From positions 1 to 64,000 of the forward strand of contig NZ_JAFCLU010000030.1 of assembly GCF_018130385.1 (NCBI RefSeq): 64,000 nt of DNA, read 5' to 3'. Below are positions 33,548 through 43,800 of this stretch, piece by piece. The notes under the pieces are model-generated. The model made no database searches, was not told the origin of the DNA, and saw only the letters and a list, made by a program, of their open reading frames with translations. Every line of letters starts with the position of its first letter. Within the stretch, counting starts at the first letter, position 1. A program made the translations under genes and the position numbers. The stretch comes from Bradyrhizobium sp. AUGA SZCCT0283. GTDB lineage: Bacteria; Pseudomonadota; Alphaproteobacteria; Rhizobiales; Xanthobacteraceae.

Positions 33548-34365
33548 ACCCTCCAGACACCGGTCGCGGCGGTTCGGCGGGCGTAATCGGCAAAGTCCCG
33601 CGCGGGACGGCCGAGCGCTTGTTCGACACCGTGTGCGACATCGGAATTGCGCCCGTCGAGCACGACGGTGAACAACTCGAGCAGAAGCGCGATGTATTCC
33701 TCGGGCACATGGGGCCGCATGCTGCCGGCAAATTCGTCCGAACCGATTTGCCGGTAGTGGACCGGCCGCCCCGCGGCACGGGCGATCTCGGCCACGGCCT
33801 GCGCGAACGTCAGCGCGCGCGGCCCCGTCACCTCATAGAGCTTGCCGGCATGGCGCCGATCCATCAGCGCGGCGACGACGACCTCGGCGATGTCGTCGGC
33901 GTCGATGAACGGTTCGGGTACGGCGCCGGCCGTCAAGGCGATCTCACCGGCCAGCACGCCGTCGAGCAGATAGCCTTCGGAGAAATTCTGGTCGAACCAG
34001 CTGGCGCGAACGATGGTCCAGGGAACGCCGGATTGCTGCAACGCCGCCTCCGCCCGTTGCGCACCCGGCTCGCCGCGGCCCGACAGCAACACGACGCGCT
34101 TAAGCCCGTTCTCGCGCGCCAGCCGGCTCACCTCGGCGATCGCATCACTGGCGCCTTCGACCGCAAGATCCGGCTGGTAGGTGACGTAGGCCATCGAGAC
34201 GCCGGCAAGCGCGGGCGGCCACGTCCGGGGCCTGGTCCAGTCGAACGGCACCGAGGTCGAACGCGACACCGGCCGCGTCGGGACGCCGCTCGCCCTTAGC
34301 AGCGCATTGACGCGCGCGCCGGTCTTGCCCGCGCCGCCGATAATCAGGATCGGAAATTCTGACAT
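33544..34365 (-). CDS. NmrA-like NAD(P)-binding protein
   Basis: 273 residues forming an atypical short-chain dehydrogenase fold: N-terminal nucleotide-binding GGAGKTGARVNALL, then LAGVSMAYVTYQPDL, RVVLLSGRGEPG, IVRASWFDQNFSEGYL and FIDADDIAEVVVAALM, features of NmrA/QOR2-type proteins. These bind NAD(P) and either reduce quinones or sense redox state. It is divergent from tetR with a shared 101-base control region. Confidence 0.9.
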   Translation of the reverse strand: MSEFPILIIGGAGKTGARVNALLRASGVPTRPVSRSTSVPFDWTRPRTWPPALAGVSMAYVTYQPDLAVEGASDAIAEVSRLARENGLKRVVLLSGRGEPGAQRAEAALQQSGVPWTIVRASWFDQNFSEGYLLDGVLAGEIALTAGAVPEPFIDADDIAEVVVAALMDRRHAGKLYEVTGPRALTFAQAVAEIARAAGRPVHYRQIGSDEFAGSMRPHVPEEYIALLLELFTVVLDGRNSDVAHGVEQALGRPARDFADYARRTAATGVWRV

Positions 34366-34384
34366 GGATCATCCTTTCGGGACA

Positions 34385-34407
34385 AAATACGATAATATCT
34401 CGTATTT
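34385..34407. promoter_or_regulatory. TetR operator candidate 1
   Basis: A perfect dyad, arms AAATACGA and TCGTATTT with a 7-base spacer, midway between the divergent tetR and NmrA-like genes. Confidence 0.65.
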
Positions 34408-34410
34408 GCT

Positions 34411-34433
34411 AAACCCGATAAACTCTCGTATTA
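34411..34433. promoter_or_regulatory. TetR operator candidate 2
   Basis: A weaker copy with the same geometry: AAACCCGA, 7 bases, TCGTATTA. The right arm matches operator 1; the left has two or three changes. Centre-to-centre distance is 26 bases. Confidence 0.5.
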
Positions 34434-34466
34434 ATAGCGTCAAGTCGCGTTTATGTGAGAGGACCG

Positions 34467-35120
34467 ATGCCGAGGGGAAAAGCCGGACAGAAGACAGCCG
34501 AGGCAGGCGCGTCGGGACTGGCGCGCCTGGTCCCGACCCAGCAGCGCAGCCGCGAGCGGTTCGAGAAAATCCTCGCCTGCGCGGCCGAACTGATGGCTGA
34601 AAAAGGCAGCGAAGCCTTCCGCATGAGCGACGTCGTCGAACGCAGCGGCGTGCCGTTCGGCTCGCTCTACCAATACTTTCCGGACAAGACCGCGATCATC
34701 GGCACGCTCGCGGAACGCCACAACGCGACCGGGCGCGACTGCGTCCGGCGCGACCTCGCCGTGGTCAAGACGGCCCGGGATCTCCATCCGGCGTTGTGTC
34801 GCATTACCGACAGCTATTATCAGATGTTCATCGACGTGCCGGTGATGCGCGACATCTGGCAAGCGACGCAGGCCGACCGGGCGCTGCAAAAACTCGACGA
34901 GGAGGACGGCGTCTATCTCGCCGGGCTGCTCGGCGACGCGCTGCGGCGTATCGCACCCGACGCACCCGCAACCGCCCTCGCCTCGTTTTCCCAACTGATC
35001 ATGACGCTGATCGCCGCGACCGTCCGCCACGCGATCACGCAGGACGCCAAGGAGGCTGCCCGCATTCTCACCTTGTTCAAGCGGATGCTGCCGAAGAATC
35101 TGGCCGCGCTGGAGATGTAG
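34467..35120 (+). CDS. TetR/AcrR-family transcriptional regulator
   Basis: 217 residues. The N-terminal helix-turn-helix is QQRSRERFEKILACAAELMA, then RMSDVVERSGVPFGSLYQYF and PDKTAIIGTLA. The C-terminal domain is helical and variable, binding an unknown ligand. I chose ATG 34467 because AGAGGA lies 4-9 bases before it. It is divergent from the NmrA-like/DUF1772 operon and probably represses both promoters through the two dyads in the gap. Confidence 0.93.
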   Translation: MPRGKAGQKTAEAGASGLARLVPTQQRSRERFEKILACAAELMAEKGSEAFRMSDVVERSGVPFGSLYQYFPDKTAIIGTLAERHNATGRDCVRRDLAVVKTARDLHPALCRITDSYYQMFIDVPVMRDIWQATQADRALQKLDEEDGVYLAGLLGDALRRIAPDAPATALASFSQLIMTLIAATVRHAITQDAKEAARILTLFKRMLPKNLAALEM

Positions 35121-35133
35121 GGAAGCGCGAGAC

Positions 35134-35391
35134 TTACTGTTCGAACACCGCCGCACAGGCCGGGCTCAAGCTCGACTTCTGCCGGCGCAGGCATGCGGTA
35201 ATCGCCCGGGCGTTCGGGATCTCGCCGGCGCAGAGGCGGTAGACATCGGGGGTACAGGCCCGGCGCTGTTCGGGGCTGCCTTGCTGGGCACCGGCCGAGC
35301 CGCTCGCGATCAGCGTGAGCAGGAAGCCGAGCGTGGAAGCCCGGCGGGAACGACGGAGAAGCGCCGCACTTCGCGCAAACCTTGCCTTCAT
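35134..35391 (-). CDS. Small secreted Cys-containing protein
   Basis: 85 residues. A signal peptide (TLGFLLTLIASGSAGAQ) is followed by RRACTPDVYRLCAGEIPNAR, AITACLRRQK and SPACAAVFEQ. Four cysteines suggest two periplasmic disulfides. I recall the pattern CxxDxxRLCxxxIP...CLR from many rhizobial hypothetical proteins, but no function is known. It converges on tetR with only 13 bases between them. Confidence 0.75.
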   Translation of the reverse strand: MKARFARSAALLRRSRRASTLGFLLTLIASGSAGAQQGSPEQRRACTPDVYRLCAGEIPNARAITACLRRQKSSLSPACAAVFEQ

Positions 35392-35644
35392 GACTGCATC
35401 TCCCGGATCGTGTCCGCCTTGACAAGGCAGGCGTCATCCAGGCGAATACGCGAACTTAATTTTGCAAAAAGTGATTTTTCTCACACTGCGCCCCGCATGC
35501 ACGGGTTAGTGCTTGCGTGGGGAACTCAACACTTTAGTAACCAGCTTTGCCGCGATCGCCGAATCGCTAAAATTCGAACGATCCGCTCAAGCTGGAAACA
35601 AAAACCTTTTGCGATCGTCGCCCTCTGGAACCCCGGAGAGCGCG

Positions 35645-35824
35645 ATGAGCGAAGTTGAATACAATCTGCTGCTGGAAGCCGTGCAGACGGCCATTGCGCC
35701 AGCCCCGGAGGATGATTTCGTGGTCCAGACCCAGCGCTTTTATCCGTCGCCGCGTGCCGCCAACGACAACCGGGGCCCCTGGCCGCTGGTTCCGTTTCCC
35801 GAGGGCTGGTACGCCGCCTGCTGA
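35645..35824 (+). CDS. Small hypothetical protein
   Basis: 59 residues starting at ATG 35645, with GGAGAG 5-10 bases upstream. It is acidic at the front (SEVEYNLLLEAVQTAI) and Pro/Trp-rich at the end (NRGPWPLVPFPEGWYAAC). No domain is recognised. Confidence 0.5.
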   Translation: MSEVEYNLLLEAVQTAIAPAPEDDFVVQTQRFYPSPRAANDNRGPWPLVPFPEGWYAAC

Positions 35825-35882
35825 TCGCGGCTAGCTTACCGTAGCTTCTCGTATAATCGATCTAAGTCATTGATTATATGGA

Positions 35883-35956
35883 TGGAGGCCACGACCAGAA
35901 TTGAACTGGTGTACACGGTTTTGCAGACCGTTGCGTAACCACTCCGCCACGTGGCC
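35883..35956 (-). tRNA. tRNA-Cys (GCA)
   Basis: 74 bases on the minus strand ending TCCA. Acceptor arms GGCCACG/CGTGGCC pair, the anticodon loop is CTGCAAA (anticodon GCA) in an ACGGT/ACCGT stem, and the T-arm is ACCAGTTCAATTCTGGT. The discriminator base is U, as expected for Cys. Confidence 0.93.
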
Positions 35957-36072
35957 CCATCGGGGCGCACTCATATACGGCCTGCCCCGGATAGGCAACC
36001 AAGCAGCGCTGGTCCTGCGTCGCACTGGTTAGCAAACTGAAACAGTCCGGATCTTCCGCCCGGCCCGGCACT

Positions 36073-36251
36073 TCAATGGGCGCACGCACCGCCGAGACGG
36101 TTGTTCCGAAGGGCCAGTGTCCTTGCGCGAATGCCCCCGACCGTTCGCTTCATTTCAGCGCGATGGCGCTCGGAGGCTTGCCGTTACCAATCAACGATCG
36201 CAGCAGCGCGTCGTCCTCTGCCGTCCGGCGCCAATCCGCAACCAGTTCCAT
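36073..36251 (-). pseudogene. Frameshifted small SANT/Myb-like DNA-binding protein
   Basis: From ATG 36251 the frame reads MELVADWRRTAEDDALLRSL then NGKPPSAIALK and stops. Just after, in another frame, MKRTVGGIRARTLALR continues to a stop at 36073. Joined, the parts match the small rhizobial SANT/Myb-type motif (W..EDD.LLR.L...G.....IA..LKRT..AIR.RA..L). Adding one base in CTGAAATGA would restore it, so a one-base deletion probably inactivated the gene. Confidence 0.6.
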
Positions 36252-36330
36252 CCCGTTGCTCCGCTTGCATCTGACGCACCCGTGTGCGAGCGAAACAATG
36301 GAGCAACATCGTGCCCGCCCTATCGGAGCG

Positions 36331-36810
36331 TCAGGCGGCGAGATTGCTACCTGCGGCAATTTTCTTTTTGAGCGTCTCGCAGACGCTGCGGACTTCGGAT
36401 GTCATCAGCGAACAATCCTCGATCTGCAGGAAGTAGCGCTTGCCTTCCTCGCGATAATTCGCCGCCAACTCCCTGATCTCGTTCACCGTGGCGTGAACGC
36501 CCGCGACCATCGCCTCACATTTCTTGGCGGCCTCAGTCAGTTCGGCACCGAGGGCTTCAATCTCTTTCACTGCCGCGTCGTATTCGCGGACCACGGCTTC
36601 GGCTGAGAGCTTGCCGACCTGATTGACCCCTTCCCTGTGCTCGACGTAATCGGGCATCGGGCCTTTCGGTAACGGACGATCGTGGCTCTCGGACACTTCT
36701 CTGAGGACGGGCCCTCGCCGGGTTCTGCTGATTATGTTGCCGATTTCGCCTTCGAGTTCATCAGCGCTGAGTAATGGAGAACGCGTGAGAATTTCTGTGC
36801 TTAAAGTCAT
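36331..36810 (-). CDS. Coiled-coil hypothetical protein of rhizobial type
   Basis: 159 residues. After a variable front, the stretch MPDYVEHREGVNQVGKLSAE begins a long helical part (AVVREYDAAVKEIEALGAEL, KRYFLQIEDCSLMTSEVR) with heptad character and one Cys pair. I recall very similar proteins in many Bradyrhizobium genomes, often in several copies, without known function. Confidence 0.72.
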   Translation of the reverse strand: MTLSTEILTRSPLLSADELEGEIGNIISRTRRGPVLREVSESHDRPLPKGPMPDYVEHREGVNQVGKLSAEAVVREYDAAVKEIEALGAELTEAAKKCEAMVAGVHATVNEIRELAANYREEGKRYFLQIEDCSLMTSEVRSVCETLKKKIAAGSNLAA

Positions 36811-37017
36811 CGACTAAGCTCCAAATTGTTACGCGGAGGATAAGGAATTTATCACCGTCAAGAGCCGTGTCACCATTGTCCACAGCTGTTTCCCGGCAAA
36901 CTCGGATTACCTATGCCTTGATGCAGGCATTGGAACCAGGCGGGCAACGGTGCCACACTGGACACGCAACGAGACACACGCACCTCGTCGACATCCCTCT
37001 GGTTGAAAGGTCGGAAG

Positions 37018-37749
37018 TCAGCTCCGCTTGCGCCGCCGATAGTCCCGCTTCTTCGGCTTTGGCGCGAGCTCGGGCATTTCGGCCTGCACTTCCCGATACC
37101 GCGCCAGCATTCGGTCAAAGCTGGCATTGAGCGCCTCGGCGATCTCAGGCCGCTTTTCGAGCCCCGCCAGCAGCAGGCCGGCGGCCTCGATGGTGGAGAG
37201 GCCGTCGCCACGCGGCTCCTTGCGGAGCTTGCCGTAACGCGACGGGCGTTTCGGACCCAGAATGACCCGCTGGCACTTCAGCATCCACGCGTTGCGCCAC
37301 CACAGCGCCTTGGCCTGGCTCCAGGTTCCGTCGAGCAGCACGATGCCTTCGATGTCGGAAAGGATGGCGCGCTGGTGCGGCTCGACCTCGCCCTTGCGGT
37401 TGATCGCCACGATCTCGGCATCGGTATCGAGATCGGCGACCTTGGCCGAGCCGAGATACAGCACCGCCCAGCGCGAGGGATCATCGACCTTCCGTCCCAG
37501 CGCCTTGGACAGGCTTGGCCAGGACAGGCCGATCTTGACGACCGCATCCTTGAAATGCATCGCCGTCAGCCGCGCGGTGCCGAGCGCCCTGTCCTGCTCC
37601 TGCGGGTGCTGCAGAATCAGGAGCTCGATCCTGCTTTCGATCGGCGTGACGCTGTCGCAGATGCAGAGCGGCAGCGGCTTGCCGCAATGCGGACAGTCCG
37701 GGACCACCTCTTCGGCGGCGCCGGACCCGGGATGGGCTTGTTCTGACAT
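37018..37749 (-). CDS. tRNA-uridine aminocarboxypropyltransferase (DTW/TapT family)
   Basis: 243 residues. The zinc-binding opening CPHCGKPLPLCICD, the stretch LLILQHPQEQDRALGTARL and the DTW-type motif LLDGTWSQAKALWWRN mark the family that adds the acp3 group to tRNA uridine (E. coli TapT at U47). The C-terminal 20 residues are very basic, suiting RNA binding. The DTW motif reads GTW, as in the DTWD2/YfiP-like subgroup. Confidence 0.88.
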   Translation of the reverse strand: MSEQAHPGSGAAEEVVPDCPHCGKPLPLCICDSVTPIESRIELLILQHPQEQDRALGTARLTAMHFKDAVVKIGLSWPSLSKALGRKVDDPSRWAVLYLGSAKVADLDTDAEIVAINRKGEVEPHQRAILSDIEGIVLLDGTWSQAKALWWRNAWMLKCQRVILGPKRPSRYGKLRKEPRGDGLSTIEAAGLLLAGLEKRPEIAEALNASFDRMLARYREVQAEMPELAPKPKKRDYRRRKRS

Positions 37750-37783
37750 CCGCCCGCTATACGCTTCGTGGCCAGTAATTCAA

Positions 37784-40700
37784 CTATTCCGCGGGCACTG
37801 GAAGCGGGGCCGGCCGGAGGCGCTGCCGCAGCCGGTCGATCAGGAGGTAGATCACCGGCGTGGTGTACAGCGTCAGGATCTGCGAAACGAACAGGCCGCC
37901 GATGATGGTGATGCCGAGCGGCCGGCGCAGCTCGGTGCCGGGGCCGGTGGCAATCACCAGCGGGATGCCGGCAAACAAGGCCGCCATCGTCGTCATCAGA
38001 ATGGGGCGGAAGCGGACGCGGCACGCCTCGAAGATCGCGTCCGCCGACGACAGGCCGCGGTTGCGCTCGGCATCGAGCGCGAAATCGACCATCATGATGC
38101 CGTTCTTCTTGACGATGCCGATCAACAGGATGATGCCGACGAAGGCGATCACCGTCAGCGGCGTGTTGGTCACCTGCAGCGCCAGCAGCGCGCCGAGGCC
38201 CGCCGACGGCAATGTCGAGATGATCGTGATCGGATGCGCCAGGCTCTCATAGAGCACGCCGAGCACGATATACATCGCCACCAGCGCGCCGAGGATCAAA
38301 AGCGGCTGCCGGCCGCTGGTCCTGTTGAAATCGCCGGCATTGCCATCGAAACTGCCGCGGATGCCTTCCGGCATGTGCAGCTCCTCGACCGCGCGCTGGA
38401 TGTTCGAGGTCGCGACCTCCAGCGGCACGTCGGGCAGCAGATTGAACGAGACCGTCGTCGAGGGGAACGACTGCGAATGAAATACCGCCAGCGGCGACAG
38501 GCCGCGCTGGTAGCGCACCACGGCCGATAGCGGCACCTGGGCGTCGTTGGCGCCGGCCACGAAGATGCGCTCCAGGTTGGACGGATCAGCCTGGAATTTC
38601 GGATCGATTTCCAGCACCACCATGTACTGGTTGCGCTGGGTATAGATGATCGAGATCTGGCGCTGCGCGAACGCGTTGTTCAGGGCGTTGTCGATGTCCT
38701 GGACGCGGACGCCGAGGCTCGAGGCGGTCTTGCGGTCGATCACCAGCGACAATTGCAGGCCGCCGGGGTCGCGGTCGCTGGAAATGTCGGTGATGCCCTC
38801 CACCGTCTCCATGCGCTTGGCGACCAGCGGCGCCCATTTCTGCAAGAGGTCGAGGTTGGTGCTCGACAGCGTATATTGATAGTCGGAATCGCTCTGCCGT
38901 CCGCCGGCGCGGATGTCCTGCGCGGCGAACATGAAGAGGCGGATGCCGGCGACCCGGTAGAGATTCCTGCGCAGACGATCGATCACCTGCGCGGTCGACA
39001 GGCCCGCCCGCTCCTCCGGCGGTTTCAGGCTAATGAACATCACGCCACGGTTGGAACCTCCGCCGCCGGGACCGCCGGGGCCGCCCAGCGAAGAACCGAC
39101 GCCAGCGACCGCCGGATCGGCCATCACGATGTCGGCCAGCTGCTGCTGCAGCCCGAGCATCGCCTGGAACGAGGTGTCGGGCGAAGCCCGCGTCGCGCCG
39201 ATCACGAACCCGCTGTCATCGGTCGGGAAGTAACCCTTCGGGGTCTTGATATACAGCACCACCGTCAGTGCGATGGTGGCAAAGAACACGACCAGGGTCA
39301 GGAACGGGAACCCCAGCACCGCCCGCAGCGTCCAGGTGTAAAAGGCGACGATACGCGACAACGTGCCCTCGACCAGGCGGTCGAACCAGGTCGCACGGTC
39401 CGACGTCGCTTCCTTGATGTAATGTGCGCAGATCATCGGCGTGATCGTGAGCGACACCACGGTCGACACCACGATGGCAAAGGTCAGCGTCAACGAAAAT
39501 TCCCGCAACAGCCGGCCGACGATCCCGTCCATGAAGATCAGCGGCGTAAACGCCGCGATCAGCGACAGGCTGATCGACAGCACGGTAAAGCCGATCTGCC
39601 TGGCGCCTTCAAGCGCTGCCGGATAAGGCGCCATGCCGTGTTCGAGGTTGCGGTACATGTTCTCGATCATGACGATGGCGTCGTCGACCACGAAGCCGAC
39701 GGAGATTGCGAGCGCCATCAGCGACAGATTGTCGATCGAGAATCCGGCAAGCCACATGCCGGCACAGGTGCCGGCCAGCGCCAGCGGCACCGAGACCCCG
39801 GCCGCAATGGTCGGCGTCAGCCGCCGCAGGAAGGCGAACACCACCAGCATCACCAGGAAGGCTGTCGCCAGCAGCGTGTACTGCATGTCGAGGACGCTGG
39901 CGCGAATCGTGCCGGTGCGGTCGACCAGCGTCGAAATTTCCACGCCGCCGGGCAGCCACTGCTTCAGTTCCGGCAGCAGCGCCCTCACCCGGTCGACGGT
40001 ATCGATCACATTGGCGTCGCCCTGCTTGGTGATCTGGATCAGGACTGCCGGCTGCTTGTTGAACCAGGCGATCGAGCGGCTGTTGCGGACGGAATCCTCG
40101 ACGTCGGCGACGTCGGCGAGGCGGACGAAATTGCTGCCTGCGCTCTTGATGATGATGTCGCGGAATTCGGCCGCGGTGCGCATCTGCTTGTTAGTCGAAA
40201 TCGTCTCGCTCTGCCGGCCGCCATTGAAGATGCCGACCGGGCCCAGCGGATTGGCGTTGATGATGGCGAGCCGCACATCGTCGGTGGCGATCCCCGCATT
40301 CGACAGCGCCACCGGGTTGAGCGCGATCCGCACCGCGGGCTGGTCGGCGCCGGAGACGGTGACCTCGCCGACACCAGGCACCTGCGAGATGCGTTGCGCG
40401 ATCACGGTATCGGCGACGTCGTACATCGCGCTGGTGGTCAGGGTCCTCGACGTCAGCGCCAGCACGAACACCGGCGCGGCTGCGGGATTGGCTTTGCGGA
40501 ATCGCGGCAGCGACGGCAGGTCGCTCGGCAAATCCGCCAGTGACGCATTGATTGCGGCCTGCACGTCGCGCGCGGCGCGGTCGATGTTGCGGCCGATCGC
40601 AAATTGCAGCTGGATACTGGTGGTGCCGAGCGAACTGGTCGAGGTGATTTGGTCGAGGCCGGCGATCTGGCCGAGCCGGCGCTCCAGGGGTGCTGCAACG

Positions 40701-40888
40701 GTCGAGGCCATCACGGAAGGATCGGCGCCGGGCCGCGTGGCGGACACCCGGATCATCGGAAAATCGATATTGGGTACCGCCGAGACCGGCAGGAAGACGT
40801 AGGCAACCATGCCGACCAGAAAGAGCCCGATCGCCAGCAGCGTGGTGCCCACCGGCCTGCGGATGAAGGGCTCCGAGATCGATGCCAT
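37784..40888 (-). CDS. RND efflux pump inner-membrane permease, second of a pair
   Basis: 1034 residues with 12 membrane helices and two large periplasmic loops. RND marks are RPVGTTLLAIGLFLVGMVAY near the start, the proton-relay Asp pair in the fourth helix (VGFVVDDAIVMIENM) and GIVKKNGIMMVDFALDAE in the tenth. It follows directly on the first permease (stop and start are adjacent). Two different permeases in one operon recall MdtB and MdtC, which work as a mixed trimer. The substrates are probably lipophilic compounds but are not readable from sequence. Confidence 0.95.
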   Translation of the reverse strand: MASISEPFIRRPVGTTLLAIGLFLVGMVAYVFLPVSAVPNIDFPMIRVSATRPGADPSVMASTVAAPLERRLGQIAGLDQITSTSSLGTTSIQLQFAIGRNIDRAARDVQAAINASLADLPSDLPSLPRFRKANPAAAPVFVLALTSRTLTTSAMYDVADTVIAQRISQVPGVGEVTVSGADQPAVRIALNPVALSNAGIATDDVRLAIINANPLGPVGIFNGGRQSETISTNKQMRTAAEFRDIIIKSAGSNFVRLADVADVEDSVRNSRSIAWFNKQPAVLIQITKQGDANVIDTVDRVRALLPELKQWLPGGVEISTLVDRTGTIRASVLDMQYTLLATAFLVMLVVFAFLRRLTPTIAAGVSVPLALAGTCAGMWLAGFSIDNLSLMALAISVGFVVDDAIVMIENMYRNLEHGMAPYPAALEGARQIGFTVLSISLSLIAAFTPLIFMDGIVGRLLREFSLTLTFAIVVSTVVSLTITPMICAHYIKEATSDRATWFDRLVEGTLSRIVAFYTWTLRAVLGFPFLTLVVFFATIALTVVLYIKTPKGYFPTDDSGFVIGATRASPDTSFQAMLGLQQQLADIVMADPAVAGVGSSLGGPGGPGGGGSNRGVMFISLKPPEERAGLSTAQVIDRLRRNLYRVAGIRLFMFAAQDIRAGGRQSDSDYQYTLSSTNLDLLQKWAPLVAKRMETVEGITDISSDRDPGGLQLSLVIDRKTASSLGVRVQDIDNALNNAFAQRQISIIYTQRNQYMVVLEIDPKFQADPSNLERIFVAGANDAQVPLSAVVRYQRGLSPLAVFHSQSFPSTTVSFNLLPDVPLEVATSNIQRAVEELHMPEGIRGSFDGNAGDFNRTSGRQPLLILGALVAMYIVLGVLYESLAHPITIISTLPSAGLGALLALQVTNTPLTVIAFVGIILLIGIVKKNGIMMVDFALDAERNRGLSSADAIFEACRVRFRPILMTTMAALFAGIPLVIATGPGTELRRPLGITIIGGLFVSQILTLYTTPVIYLLIDRLRQRLRPAPLPVPAE

Positions 40889-43800
40889 CTATTGCATCCC
40901 CTCGGTCGCGCCGGCAACCGTCGGTCCTGGCGGCCCGAGGTCCGGCACCGCCTTCTCGATTTTGCGATTGAGCCGGTCGAGCGCCAGATAGATCACCGGC
41001 GTCGTGTAGAGCGTCAGCACCTGGCTGAGCAGCAACCCGCCGATGATGGAAATGCCGAGCGGAAACCGCAATTCGGCGCCGGTGCCGCTTTCGATCGCCA
41101 GCGGCAGCGCGCCGAACAACGCGGCCAGCGTCGTCATCATGATCGGGCGGAACCGCAACAGGCAGGCTTGCACGATGGCTTCATTGGGCGACATGCCCTG
41201 GTGCCGCTCCGCCTCCAGCGCAAAATCGATCATCATGATCGCGTTCTTCTTGACGATGCCCATCAACAGAATGATGCCGATCAGGCCGATCACCGACAGG
41301 TCCTGCCCGAACAGCATCAGCGCCAGAATGGCGCCGACGCCGGCCGACGGCAGTGTCGAGAGAATGGTGATCGGATGAATGTAGCTCTCATAAAGCACGC
41401 CAAGCACGATGTAGATGGTGACGATCGCCGCCAGAATGAGCCAGGGCTGGCCGGCCAGCGATTTCGAGAATTCGGCCGCATCGCCGGCGTAGACGCCGAC
41501 GATACTGCCGGGCATGCCGATGCTGGTCTCGATCTTCTTGACCGCCTCGACGGCATCGCCCAGCGCCTCGCCGGGCGCGAGGTTGAAACTGAGTGACACC
41601 GCCGGGAACTGCGCCAGATGCGAAATCGCCAGCGGCGCGGTGGTGCGGGTCAGCGTCGCCACCGCCGACAGCGGCACCTGGGCGCCGGGGGCGCCGGCGG
41701 TCGTACTCGCGGCCCCCGGCAGATAGAGTTTTGACAGGATCGACGGATCGCGCTGATACATCGGCATCGCCTCCAGCACCACGCGATACTGGTTGGCCTG
41801 GCCGTAGATCGTCGAAATCTGCCGCTGCGCGAAGGCGTCGTTGAGGGTGTCGTTGACCGCCTGGATGCTGACGCCGAGCTGGCCGGCGCGCTGCCGATTG
41901 ATGTCGAGCGCGGCGCGCAAGCCACCTTCCTGGGCTTCCGACGAGACGTCGCGGAACAGCGGATCGCGGCGCATTTCGGCAACCAGCTTCTGCGACCACA
42001 GCGAGACCTGCGCCGCATCGGTGCCGGTCAGCGTATACTGGTACTGCGAGCGGCTCGACTGGGTCGAGATCTGCACGTCCTGCACCGGCTGGAAATAGAT
42101 GGTCATGCCGGGGATCGACGCGGTGCGTTGCTTCAGCCGGTCGACCACGACGGAAATGTCGTCGTGCCGTTCGCCGCGCGGCCTGAGCGTCATCACCAGA
42201 CGTCCGACATTGGTGGTCGGGTTGACCGAGCCGGCCCCGATCACGGAGACCACGCCGACGACATCCGGATCGGCCTGGATCACGGCCGCCGCCGCCGCCT
42301 GCCGGCTCTGCATCTCGGCAAAGGAAACATCGGGCCCGGCCTGCGTGACCGCTGTAATCGAAGCGGTATCCTGCAGCGGCAGAAAGCCCTTCGGCGCGAT
42401 CACATACAGCACGAGGGTGGCAACGATGGTGGCGAACGTCACCACCAGCGTCGCGCGCTGGCGCTGCAGCACCCACAACAGCGTGCGATGGTAAAAGGCG
42501 ACCATGCGGTCGATGAAGCGGCTGACGGCGGCAAGCCCCGGGACCGTCATCTCCTCGCCGACATGCTTGAGCAGCCGCGAGCACATCATCGGCGTCAGTG
42601 TCAGCGACACGATCGCCGAGGTCACGACCGCAATCGTCAGCGTCAGCGCGAATTCGCGGAACATGCGTCCGACCAGTCCGGACATGAACAATAGCGGGAT
42701 GAAGACCGCGATCAGCGATACCGTCAGCGAGATCACGGTGAAGCCGATCTCGCTGGCGCCCTTCAGCGACGCCTCCATCACGGACTCGCCGTTTTCCATG
42801 TGACGGACGATGTTCTCGATCATCACGATGGCGTCGTCGACCACGAAGCCGGTGCCGATCGTCAGCGCCATCAGCGACAGGTTGTCGAGGCTGAAGCCCG
42901 AAAAATACATGATGCCGAAGCTCGTGATCAGCGACAGCGGCAGCGCCACGCCCGCGATCAGGGTCGCGCGCAGCGACCGCAGGAACAACAGCACCACCAG
43001 CGTCACCAGCACCACGGAAAGGATCAGGGTGAACTGGACATCCCGTACCGAGGCGCGAATGGTGACGGTCCGGTCGGAAACGATGGTCAGGTTGACGCCG
43101 GCCGGGATCGCGCGCTGCACCTTGGGAATTTCCGCGCGGATCTGCCGGACCACCTCGATCACGTTGGCACCGGGTTGCCGCTGGATGTCGATGATCACGG
43201 CCGGCGTGCCCTGATACCAGCCGCCGGTGCGATCGTTCTCCAGCCCATCGATGATGATGGCGACGTCGCCGATCGTGACCGGCGAACCGTTGCGATAGGC
43301 GATGATGATCGGCTTGTAGGCCTCCGCCGCCGCGATCTGGTCATTGGCGGCGATGGTGTAGGCCTGCTGCGCGCCATCGAGCGATCCCTTCGGCCCCGAC
43401 ACGTTGGCGCCCGCGATGGCGTTGCGCAGATCCTCCATCGAGATGCCATAGGCGGCGAGCCGGGCCAGATCGGCCTGCACCCGCACCGCGGGCTTGAGCC
43501 CGCCGAGAATGGCAACGCGCCCGACGCCGGAAATCTGGCTGAGCCGCTGGCCGAGGATGGTGTCGGCGATATCGCTCATGGCGCGCAGCGAAATCGTCTC
43601 CGACGTCAGCGCCAATGTCAGGACCGGCGCATCGGCCGGGTTCACCTTGGCGTAGGTCGGCGGATACGGCAGGTTCCTCGGCAGGATTCCGGCGGCGGCG
43701 TTGATCGCGGCTTGCACGTCCTGGGTGGCGCCGTCAATGTCGCGGTTGAGGTCGAACTGCAGCGAGATCTGGCTGACGCCGAACGAAGAGGTCGACTGCA

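Noticed and set aside
36076..36606. 176-codon plus-strand frame over the coiled-coil gene
   Set aside because: It is opposite a better-supported minus-strand gene and shows no family or ribosome-binding signal.
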